From CAYLLN01 sp036496265 (GTDB taxonomy: Bacteria > Planctomycetota > Planctomycetia > Pirellulales > Pirellulaceae), in NCBI GenBank assembly GCA_036496265.1, contig DASXLL010000162.1:1-64000 (forward strand): DNA of 64,000 bases, in the 5' to 3' direction. The notes under the pieces are model-generated. The model made no database searches and had not been told where the DNA came from. It saw nothing but the letters and a program-made list of their open reading frames with translations. The translations under genes were made by a program, and so were the position numbers. Positions 25,423-33,438 of this stretch are shown here, one piece after another; position 1 is the stretch's first letter, and every line of letters begins with the position of its first letter.

Positions 25423-26304
25423 TTACTTCTTATCGACTTTCCGGCAGTAAGCCACCTGCTCGGCCACGCTCTTGATCTCATCCTTGAGCGACTTACCGCC
25501 GCTCGATGACGCGGCAGCCGGCGCTGCAGCTTCATCAGCCGCGGGTTCTTCTACAGTCGGCTCTTCAGCGGCTGGCGCAGCTTCTTCTGCCGGTGGAGCA
25601 GCGGCGGCCGCGGGCGCGCCGCCGGCCGGTTTTTTGCCGCGGGCCATTGCCAGAATCTGCTCCATACTCATGCCTTTGCCACCGGGCGCGACTTTCGCCG
25701 GCGCGCTAGGGGCCGGCGCACTAGCCGCCGGCGCGGCCTTCTTCGCCGCTGCTAGCTTTGCGGCAGCCGGTGCCGCCGCCGCTGCTGGAGCAGCGGCGCC
25801 ACCTGCGGGAGCCTTGCCACGCGCTGCGGCCAGAATCTCCGCCATGCTCATGCCCTTGCCACCGGGTGCGACTTTTGCCGGCGCGGCGGCGGCTGGCTTA
25901 GCTTCCGCAGTGGGGCCAGCGGCTCCAGCGGGTTTACGCGCAGCGGCCAAAATGTCGGCAACCGATTTGCTCGCCGTAGCGGCCGGCTTGGCGGCAGCTG
26001 GCGCTTTCTTCTCGGCTGCGGGCTTGGCAGCGGTCGCTGCTGCCTTCGCAGCGGGTTTTTCCTTCTTCCCCTCTTCCACCTTCGGCGGCGGCGCGGGAAC
26101 AACCTTCAAAAACGCCGGATCGATGTCGTACCAGCCGATGTTGTTATAGCCGTCGAACTCGACGAGGGCCCGGCCGCTGAAGTTGACCGTCTTCACGGCC
26201 CCGGTCAGCCCCTTGAATCGCTGCAGTTCGGGCCGCGATTCATCGACGACGACGTACTTGTCGGTGTAGTCTTTTTTCAGCTTTTCGATGTGCTCGAAGA
26301 TCAC
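25423..26304 (-). CDS. Ala/Pro-rich protein with repeated ILAxAR motifs
   Basis: 293 aa from a GTG at 26304, which gives VIFEHIEKLKKDYTDKYVVV as the N-terminus. Residues 1-75 form a small globular domain with strands (VKTVNFSGRALVEFDGYNN) that look SH3/KOW-like. A long Ala/Pro linker then carries three spaced motifs: SVADILAAAR, SMAEILAAARGKAPAGG and SMEQILAMARGKKPAGG. The tail is a charged helix (LKDEIKSVAEQVAYC). No signal peptide. Perhaps a multivalent binding protein; function unknown. The frame is open up to 26388 but the extra N-terminus is not protein-like. Confidence 0.65.
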   Translation of the reverse strand: MIFEHIEKLKKDYTDKYVVVDESRPELQRFKGLTGAVKTVNFSGRALVEFDGYNNIGWYDIDPAFLKVVPAPPPKVEEGKKEKPAAKAAATAAKPAAEKKAPAAAKPAATASKSVADILAAARKPAGAAGPTAEAKPAAAAPAKVAPGGKGMSMAEILAAARGKAPAGGAAAPAAAAAPAAAKLAAAKKAAPAASAPAPSAPAKVAPGGKGMSMEQILAMARGKKPAGGAPAAAAAPPAEEAAPAAEEPTVEEPAADEAAAPAAASSSGGKSLKDEIKSVAEQVAYCRKVDKK

Positions 26305-26405
26305 GGCGGAGAAAGGGGCTAGGGCTGGTTGGGTTGGACTTAAGCAGTGGAGCAGCGATATTGTCGAGTTGCAGCGGCATTTCATCAAGGCCGCCGCGAA
26401 GGGCC

Positions 26406-27725
26406 TTATTTGCGCGGGATGGCGGCCAGCCCCCGGTCCTTAATGTCAAAGCACCACAGGCAATTCCAGTCGCGGATGTAGAGGCAGCCGTTAGCGACGA
26501 CCGGGTAAGCCCATGTCCTGCCATCTGGGCTCTTCTTTTTCCCTTCCACGTCTTCGACTGCTTTGCGGCTGGTTGGGCCATTGGGCGGCGTGAAGCGGCC
26601 TCGTTCGCGGTATTCCTCGGGCGTCGCTTCGACGAGCGCAACCTCGCCAGGGGGTGTTTCCGCATGGACGTAGAGCATTCCGTCGGCGTAACACAGCGAG
26701 CCGACGCCGACGCCGCGCGACTGCCACTTCGGCTCGCCGCCTTTGGGATATTCGACGCACATCAGCCCAGCGCTATTCGTGCCATATAAGTAGCCGTTGA
26801 CCTCAACCGACCCGCCAATCGCTGTCGGCAGCTTGGCATTTCTATAAACTTCTGCAGCTTCCACGGCGTTACCGACACGTTTCAGCCGGACAAACCCTCC
26901 GCCGCCCTTGGCCGTTGAACCGTAGACACTGTCGTTGCGGCTGACCGGAGTTGGGATATTTGGGAAATCCTTGATGATTCCGGTATAGCGCCACAGCTGC
27001 TTTCCGGTTTTGGCATCAATGCCCACGAGTCCTTTGGCGAGAAGCTGGACGTACTGCTTGACCCCTTCGGTCTCGACAACAATAGCAGAAGAATATCCCG
27101 CATCGTCAGCTTCGGAGGCGGCAAATTTCCACACGACTTCGCCGGTTGATTTTTTCAAGGCCACCATTGTGGCCTCGGCGCCGCCGGGAGTGCAGACGAC
27201 CACGTCGCCATCGACGAGTGGCGATTCGGCGTAGGCCCAATAGCCAGTCTTGCCGCCGAAATCGCGCTTGAGGTTTTTGGTCCAGACGATTTTGCCGCTT
27301 TTCGTTTCGAGGCAGGCCAGGTCGCCGTCGGAACCAAGCACTAAAATTCGCTCTCCATCGACAGTCGGCGTCGAGCGCGCGCCCGGATAATGGGCATTCT
27401 GATTTTCGCCAACCTTGCCAACTCGCGACGTCCAGATCGTCTTGCCGTCGGCCACGTTCAGCGCCTGAACGAACTCGTCATCCATGCCCTTGCTGCCCGT
27501 GACATATAGCCGATCGCCGACGACGGCCGGGCTGCCGTAACCCTGGCCGAGTTCCGTCGATTGCCAAAGTAGCTTCGGCCCGGCCTCCGGCCACTTCTTT
27601 AAGAGACCGACTTCCTTCGAGACGCCGTCGCGATTCGGCCCGCGCCACTGCGGCCAATCGGCGGCAAGTGAAACGATCGCGAGGGTTACACAAGCGAAGA
27701 AAGTGAATAACCAGTGGCGGTTCAT
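26406..27725 (-). CDS. Exported PQQ-type beta-propeller protein
   Basis: 439 aa. Signal peptide at residues 1-21 (WLFTFFACVTLAIVSLA). The mature start ADWPQWRGPNRDGVSKEVG is standard for planctomycete outer-membrane/periplasmic beta-propellers. Blades follow the PQQ-like pattern VGDRLYVTGSKG, DGKTIWTSRVG, KSGKIVWTKNL, KTGKQLWRYTG. No catalytic residues of alcohol dehydrogenases are evident. It is divergent from a paralogue at 28005. Confidence 0.9.
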   Translation of the reverse strand: MNRHWLFTFFACVTLAIVSLAADWPQWRGPNRDGVSKEVGLLKKWPEAGPKLLWQSTELGQGYGSPAVVGDRLYVTGSKGMDDEFVQALNVADGKTIWTSRVGKVGENQNAHYPGARSTPTVDGERILVLGSDGDLACLETKSGKIVWTKNLKRDFGGKTGYWAYAESPLVDGDVVVCTPGGAEATMVALKKSTGEVVWKFAASEADDAGYSSAIVVETEGVKQYVQLLAKGLVGIDAKTGKQLWRYTGIIKDFPNIPTPVSRNDSVYGSTAKGGGGFVRLKRVGNAVEAAEVYRNAKLPTAIGGSVEVNGYLYGTNSAGLMCVEYPKGGEPKWQSRGVGVGSLCYADGMLYVHAETPPGEVALVEATPEEYRERGRFTPPNGPTSRKAVEDVEGKKKSPDGRTWAYPVVANGCLYIRDWNCLWCFDIKDRGLAAIPRK

Positions 27726-28004
27726 GAGCCTTCTCCTGAGGAAGTGTTAACCGACGATTGTAAGGGCTGAGCTACGGGCGAGGAAACTCCCACTTGGACA
27801 AACCGGGCGCGGGCCCGCAAGCCGCTTGGGCCGACTTGATGACCATCGCCCAACGCAGTGCATAAAAAGCGTCGAAATGCTACGATAAGTGCAGGCGACA
27901 GGCGTCAACTCCCTCCCAAAAGCTGGCCTTCAAAACCGGCTATAGCGCTTCGCCCGAACATTCCCGCCTCACGCTTCCTTCCGCATCCCGGAGCAGAATA
28001 TAGA

Positions 28005-29333
28005 ATGCCGCGCTCATACTGCCGTCTCACCGCAATCATCCCGGCCTTTTTCGTATTTATCCAATTGGCAGCCGCAACGGATTGGCCCACGTTCCGCGGG
28101 GCCGATCGCACCGCTGTCTCTAAAGACGTGGGCCTGCTTACCGAATGGCCCGTCGATGGCCCGCCGCTCGTCTGGAAGGCCGAAGGCACTGGCCGAGGAT
28201 ATTCGAGCCTGGCTATCGTCGGCGATCGCATTTTCACAATGGGCGACGAAATCTCCATTGGCGGCGGGGATCCCGCAAAGGACAGCGACGAATACCTGAT
28301 GTGTCTCGACCGCAATAGTGGCAAGCTGCTCTGGAAAACCAAAACCGGTCCGGCTTGGGACAAGGGGCAGCCGGATTGGCAAAGCTCGCGCAGCACGCCG
28401 ACTGTGGACGGCGAGCGCGTCTATGTCCTCACGGCCGAAGGCGTGCTCGTGTGCTGCGACGTGAAAACGGGCGGCAAGCAATGGCGAAAAAACCTGAAAA
28501 CCGATTTCGGCGGGAAAAAGGCCGACGGCTGGGGCTATAGCGAATCGGTGCTTGTGGACGGCGACCAGGTTGTCTGCACACCGGGCGGGACACAAACCAC
28601 GATGGCCGCGCTCGATAAGCGGACCGGCGACGTAAAATGGAAAATGGTCCGCGACGATGACATTGGCGCGGGTCATGCATCGATCGTCGTTTCCGAAATT
28701 GGCGGGACGCGAGTCTATGTGCAGACGACTGGTCTTGGCGCGCTTGGTGTGCGGGCCAACGACGGCAAATTGCTGTGGTCGTATACCATTGATAAGACGA
28801 CAGCCGTAATTCCTACTCCGATTGTCCGCGGCGATCTGGTTTTCTTTACGGCTGGTTATAAACGGGGCGGCGCGCTGCTCAGGCAATCTCCCGATGGAGC
28901 CGGCGGCATCAAGATCGATGAGATCTATCCGATCAATCCCGAACTTAGCAACAAGCACGGTGGTGTGGTCCTCATCGGCGACTATATCTATGGGGACAGC
29001 GATTCTTCGGGAGTTCCATTCTGCGCGGAATTGATGACCGGCAAAATCGTGTGGAAAAAACGCGGCTCGGGTAAAGGCAGCGCCGCGGTCTGCGCCGCGG
29101 ATGGTCATCTGTATTTTCAATTTGCCGATGGCACAGTGGCCCTCGTCAAAGCGACGCCTGACGATTACACCGAAATCAGCACGTTTAAAGCGCCCGGCAG
29201 CGGCGAGCGGCCCAGTTGGGCGCATCCGGTCGTGCTCGATGGACGGCTATACATCCGCGAGAATGACGTCATCCTTTGCTACGACGTGCGAGCAAAGGGT
29301 TTGGCGCTTAGATCGGGTGGAGGCGGCAAATAG
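28005..29333 (+). CDS. Exported PQQ-type beta-propeller protein, paralogue
   Basis: 442 aa. Signal at residues 8-25 (LTAIIPAFFVFIQLAAA), then TDWPTFRGADRTAVSKDVG, matching the divergent neighbour. Blade repeats include DRNSGKLLWKTKTG, KTGGKQWRKNL, KRTGDVKWKMV and MTGKIVWKKRG. ATG 28005 is preferred because the 49 codons upstream lack protein-like character. The pair probably arose by duplication. Role unknown; possibly ligand-binding or assembly. Confidence 0.9.
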   Translation: MPRSYCRLTAIIPAFFVFIQLAAATDWPTFRGADRTAVSKDVGLLTEWPVDGPPLVWKAEGTGRGYSSLAIVGDRIFTMGDEISIGGGDPAKDSDEYLMCLDRNSGKLLWKTKTGPAWDKGQPDWQSSRSTPTVDGERVYVLTAEGVLVCCDVKTGGKQWRKNLKTDFGGKKADGWGYSESVLVDGDQVVCTPGGTQTTMAALDKRTGDVKWKMVRDDDIGAGHASIVVSEIGGTRVYVQTTGLGALGVRANDGKLLWSYTIDKTTAVIPTPIVRGDLVFFTAGYKRGGALLRQSPDGAGGIKIDEIYPINPELSNKHGGVVLIGDYIYGDSDSSGVPFCAELMTGKIVWKKRGSGKGSAAVCAADGHLYFQFADGTVALVKATPDDYTEISTFKAPGSGERPSWAHPVVLDGRLYIRENDVILCYDVRAKGLALRSGGGGK

Positions 29334-29350
29334 CGATCGCTGACGACTCG

Positions 29351-30040
29351 CTATTTTTGACTTTCCTTTGGAGCGCCCAATCCCTTCGCAGGAAGTTCTA
29401 CAACGATCTTATCATCCTGTCCTCCAGGCAATGCTGTAGGCTTTTTTCCATCGACGATTAGTTGCCACACATCCACACTGAGCTGTTGTCGCTCAAGATT
29501 CGTATCCCAGCCGACCGCCAATCCGTCACTACGATAGACAAACGGCATGTATTGGTTCGTAATCCACTTGACCGCTTCATCGTTAGTCTTGAAGAGCATC
29601 TGACCTTCTTCAACCACTCCGCGCGTGATGCCATTGTGCTTTGCCCAGTGGTTGCCAGGACCGGGGAAGTACAGTCCAAGGCTGCCATACCACCGCTCCC
29701 GGCGGGGTGTCATTTCGACAAATCGCGTGGCGCCCTCCCAAGTGTAGGACCGTTTCAGTCCGTTGCCGGCCGTAATCACTATCGTGCCCTTCGGTGTTGT
29801 GGCTGTGATCTTCATTCCCGGTGACATGGCCACTTCATTTTGAGCAGGGATCGGCGCATCGCGCCCTACCTCACGTTTGGCCTTCTCTGCAGCCTCTTGA
29901 ATTAGCTTTTCAAGAACCTTGTCCTGAGAAGCGTCTGCTCCTGGCGGCGACTGCCCTAGCACGGTCTCGCCGCATCTGAAAAACAACAATGAAGTTATAA
30001 ATCCAACTCGTATCGAGAGCGAGATGAAGCGACAACGCAT
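29351..30040 (-). CDS. Exported hypothetical protein
   Basis: 229 aa. ATG 30040 has a strong GGAGG 8 nt upstream, which decides the start over the longer frame. Signal-like segment FISLSIRVGFITSLLFF, then a cleavage-type VLGQSPPG. A helix (KVLEKLIQEAAEKAKREVG) precedes a beta-rich domain (MKITATTPKGTIVITAG, RWYGSLGLYFPGPGNHW). Not assignable to a named family. It follows the haem-protein gene on the same strand by a 94-nt gap. Confidence 0.65.
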   Translation of the reverse strand: MRCRFISLSIRVGFITSLLFFRCGETVLGQSPPGADASQDKVLEKLIQEAAEKAKREVGRDAPIPAQNEVAMSPGMKITATTPKGTIVITAGNGLKRSYTWEGATRFVEMTPRRERWYGSLGLYFPGPGNHWAKHNGITRGVVEEGQMLFKTNDEAVKWITNQYMPFVYRSDGLAVGWDTNLERQQLSVDVWQLIVDGKKPTALPGGQDDKIVVELPAKGLGAPKESQK

Positions 30041-30134
30041 CCGTTTAACCTCCACAGTGCAATTCATTGGGCCAACTGAGTTCCCTGGCAATGGTGCATT
30101 TCGTCGATTTGCGCCGCCTCGTGCGCTGTACTAC

Positions 30135-32927
30135 TTACTGAAACATCGGGCTCTCGCGTTCGCCGCGCGAGAGCAAAAAGGCGAGGAGGTCGAGCACTTC
30201 GTCTTCGTTCATCGTGTCGAGCAGGCCATTGGGCATCATGGAGGTTTTGCTGGGCTCCATTTCTTCGATGTCTCCGCGGCGGACGCCGACGAGGCCGCTG
30301 GGGTTAAGCATGTCGGTGTTGATCTGGTAGCTGTCGCCGTGGAGGTTGATGATGCGACCAGTGACGATGCGGCCGTCGGTCGTGCGAATCATCACCGCTT
30401 GATATTGATCGCTGACGACCTTGCTGGGATCGACGACCGATTCGAGCAGATCGCGGGCGCTGAAGCGCCCGGCGAGGCCGCTGAGGTCGGGGCCGAATGA
30501 GCCGCCTTCGCTGGCGAAGCGGTGGCAGGCAAAGCAGTTGGCCGCGCCGAACATGGCCCGGCCGTGATCGAAATCACGCTTTTTGAGGCCGCTTTCGACC
30601 TTTCCGAGCAGCTCATCGAGCGTCCACTTCTTCACGAAGGGTCGTGACGGAGCGACTTGAACGTTGGCGGCGGCTTTTTCGGCCTCGGCAAGCTGCGCCT
30701 TGAGCGCTTTAACGCGCTCGGTGTCGCCTTGGCGCTCCGCGCGAGTGATATCGCGGGCGATTTGCTGCGGGTGCGGCTGGACTTCGATCAGTGAACCGAG
30801 CTCCTCTCTCTCTTTCGGTGTCAGCGAATCGACGGCGTCGTTTTTCATGTTCGTGAAGGTCCCGCGGAGGCTGCTGCCGCCTTTGTAGTTGGCTGACTTA
30901 ATGAACCAGGTGAAATATTCGCGACGCTGGTCGAGCGTCCAGCCGGTTTTGAGGTTGCGGAGATTGCGGGCATAAGCGATTTGCTCTTCCTGCGTGGGCG
31001 CACTCGCCAGCAGCTTGAGGGTTTTGCCGACGACATCCGGCGCATGCAGATAGACGAGCAACTGGCAGAGGTCGTCGTTCAATGCGGGCGATCCCTTGGC
31101 GGGGAAAAGCGGATTGAAGCGGGCAATTACCTCTTCGCGTTGTTTGGCGTCAGGGCGGCCGAGGCGGTCGAAGAAGACGGCATAGACGCGGAGCAGATCG
31201 AGCCGCTGGCTGGCCGAAAGCTTGTTCCAGTCGAGCCGCGCGAGTGCGGCGAGAATATCGCCCTTCAGCTTTTCATCGACCGGCGGGTATTTGTCCTTGT
31301 CGCTCGAATCAGCGACGCCGTCGTTTTGCTTTTCGAGGGCATTGAGCGCGCCGCTGGCGCGGTGGAACGGATCGCTGCCGCTGACGCGCGAGAGAGCCAA
31401 GAGCGCTTGGATCGATGCTTCGGTGTCTTTCTCGGCTAGCGCCTTGTTGCGCCAACTTGAGGGATCTTGATGCTCGATGGCGACACGGGCCGCATAACGC
31501 AGGTAGCGGTCGCTATTTCCAAGATAGGGCCACGCGGCTTCGACAGCCGCGGGGTCCTTCTTGCCGTGAAATGCTTCGAGCTTTCGCCGCGTGGACCTCG
31601 CCGTAGCGGCGCTATCGACCGGCTTCGATTCGGCGGTTGATTCTTTGCCCGTGTATGTCACGCGGTACAAGCCGGACTGGGTCGAGCGGCCGCCGATGGC
31701 GAAATACATGGCGCCGTCCTGCGGCCGAACGACGAGATCAGTCAGCGGCAGCGGCGTGCCCGTTACAAACTCCTCGTACGAGCCTTTGTAGCCCGCGCCG
31801 TCCGGTTCCAGATGCACCGCATAAAGTTTGCCGTAGCTCCAATCGCTGATGAACATTGCATCTTGATATTTGGCGGGGAATTTTGCGCCGTAGCCGAAGG
31901 TCACGCCGGTTGGCGAGCCGGGGCCGATGTTGACGGCGGGCGGCAGCGTGTCCGGGTAATAAGGCGGCCACTTGCCGGCACCGTTCCGCCAGCCGAAATC
32001 GACACCACTGGCGCAGAAGCAAACTCGCGTGGGCCGATACCAAGGCGTGTTGAAATCCCATTCCATATCGGCGTCGTACGTGAACAGATCACCGTGGCGA
32101 TTGAACGCGGCGTCGTATTCGTTGCGGAACCCGACGGTGTTGACAACCCAGTTTTTGCCGTCCGGATCGACTTCATAAATCGTTCCCCCCGGCCCGAGCA
32201 TGCCCCGCATGAACCCGTTGCCATCGGGCATCCGCGGCAGCAGATGATCTTCGCCCCAAATCGGCGGCACCCGGCTGGCCGAATAATTGGTGATCTTCGT
32301 TTGATTGCCGCAGACGACGAACAGCGAATTGCCGCTCGGCGAAAGCAGCACCGCATGCGGCCCATGCTCACCGCCACCGCCTTCCAGCGCGTGCAACAGC
32401 TCAACCTTATCGAGATCGCCGTCGCCGTTATCGTCCGTGAGACGATAAAGTCCGGATGCGGTGCGGCTGTTGATCACGACGTAGAGGCTGTTGAAGGCCC
32501 AGAGGAGGCCTTGAGCGCCGCTGAAGGTGCCGGACGTGCCATCGGGCCAGGTGTAGTCGAGTTTGATCGGCTCGACTGTAACGTTGGGCCGGCCTCCGGC
32601 CGGACTTGGCAGGCTGGAAGCCTGCCCCACGGCGGGCGGTGTGACGCGGAATAGGCCGGCGTTGGCCTGATCGGAGACGATGAGCCGGCCTTTGTCGTCC
32701 ATGCACATGCTGACCCAGGAGCCTTCGTCGCGCGGCACGCTGTAAAGCAGCTCGACGCGGAAATCTTTCAGCACCTTGATTTGATTCACGGGCGTCGCTT
32801 GTGGCGTCTTGCCGTCGTCTGCTGGCGGTTCATTGCGGGCTTTGCCTTTCCGGAATTGGCCGGCGGCGGGAGCGGCAAGTAACAGGACTGCCAGGAGAGA
32901 AAAGAGGAGGCGGAGGGAATGGTTCAT
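30135..32927 (-). CDS. PVC-type haem-binding protein (sorbosone-dehydrogenase-like propeller, HEAT, cytochrome c)
   Basis: 930 aa, exported (signal LFSLLAVLLLAAPAAG). Residues about 45-430 are a glucose/sorbosone-dehydrogenase-like propeller (VLKDFRVELLYSVPRDEGSW, SMCMDDKGRLIVSDQ). A helical HEAT-like section follows. The C-terminal cytochrome c domain has CFACH near residue 797, then GPDLSGLAGRFSARDLLES and MMPNGLLDTMNEDEVLDLLA. Likely electron transfer or oxidation in the periplasm. Residues 99-114 (VGQASSLPSPAGGRPN) are encoded by repeat family B and a GGCCGG palindrome. Confidence 0.9.
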   Translation of the reverse strand: MNHSLRLLFSLLAVLLLAAPAAGQFRKGKARNEPPADDGKTPQATPVNQIKVLKDFRVELLYSVPRDEGSWVSMCMDDKGRLIVSDQANAGLFRVTPPAVGQASSLPSPAGGRPNVTVEPIKLDYTWPDGTSGTFSGAQGLLWAFNSLYVVINSRTASGLYRLTDDNGDGDLDKVELLHALEGGGGEHGPHAVLLSPSGNSLFVVCGNQTKITNYSASRVPPIWGEDHLLPRMPDGNGFMRGMLGPGGTIYEVDPDGKNWVVNTVGFRNEYDAAFNRHGDLFTYDADMEWDFNTPWYRPTRVCFCASGVDFGWRNGAGKWPPYYPDTLPPAVNIGPGSPTGVTFGYGAKFPAKYQDAMFISDWSYGKLYAVHLEPDGAGYKGSYEEFVTGTPLPLTDLVVRPQDGAMYFAIGGRSTQSGLYRVTYTGKESTAESKPVDSAATARSTRRKLEAFHGKKDPAAVEAAWPYLGNSDRYLRYAARVAIEHQDPSSWRNKALAEKDTEASIQALLALSRVSGSDPFHRASGALNALEKQNDGVADSSDKDKYPPVDEKLKGDILAALARLDWNKLSASQRLDLLRVYAVFFDRLGRPDAKQREEVIARFNPLFPAKGSPALNDDLCQLLVYLHAPDVVGKTLKLLASAPTQEEQIAYARNLRNLKTGWTLDQRREYFTWFIKSANYKGGSSLRGTFTNMKNDAVDSLTPKEREELGSLIEVQPHPQQIARDITRAERQGDTERVKALKAQLAEAEKAAANVQVAPSRPFVKKWTLDELLGKVESGLKKRDFDHGRAMFGAANCFACHRFASEGGSFGPDLSGLAGRFSARDLLESVVDPSKVVSDQYQAVMIRTTDGRIVTGRIINLHGDSYQINTDMLNPSGLVGVRRGDIEEMEPSKTSMMPNGLLDTMNEDEVLDLLAFLLSRGERESPMFQ
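32587..32630 (-). repeat. Repeat B half-copy in frame within the haem-protein gene
   Basis: On the gene strand, GTGGGGCAGGCTTCCAGCCT and then the GGCCGGAGGCCGGCC palindrome interrupt the propeller between blades. The reading frame is kept (44 nt region, peptide VGQASSLPSPAGGRPN). Confidence 0.8.
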
Positions 32928-33438
32928 GGCAAGGGGCGGGTGGGTAAAGACCGGCGATGGTTACCGGAAGGCGTGGTGATAGGTCGAGTGAGTCGGTAAC
33001 AAAGTATCAAAGTACACCAGCCGCGGACGGCCTGCACGCACCCCGGCTGCGAATCCCTAGCCGCTAAGTGATGTATTGTACAGTACAGTCGTTTTGGGTG
33101 GTGAATTCCGTAGCGCGTATGCATATGCATTTGGATTTTTTGGCGGGTGCATAATTCGGAAGTTGTTGTCGCCGAAGCAGATACGATATATTTGTACATG
33201 CGTGGTTATGCATGATATGCATGAACCCCGCGGGGCGGGATTTTTTTGTTTTTTGCCGCAAGGGTCGGTATTGGGGGCGGCGAAAGCGCAGTGGAGCGAC
33301 CGTTTAGATGCGCGAAGCCCCTGAATTATTGGGGCGGGATCGTGGGGTGCAATCAAGCGTAAGAATCAACCGCGGATGACGCGGAGAGCGCGGATCATTC
33401 AAATCGCCATACGGCGTGAAATTCGCTCCGGTCAAAGT
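32928..33438. other. AT-richer intergenic region with palindrome cluster
   Basis: No convincing gene. It contains TGTACAGTACA (33077-33087), ATGCATATGCAT (33119-33130), TGTACA (about 33193) and ATGCATGATATGCAT (33208-33222), then CCCCGCGGGG and a T-run (33226-33250). Base composition is clearly more AT-rich than the surrounding DNA. It lies upstream of the haem-protein gene (minus strand). Confidence 0.5.

Noticed and set aside
33057..33356. 99-codon minus-strand frame in the AT-rich gap
   Set aside because: Composition is unlike neighbouring proteins, no ribosome site, and it covers several palindromes; more likely regulatory or structural DNA.
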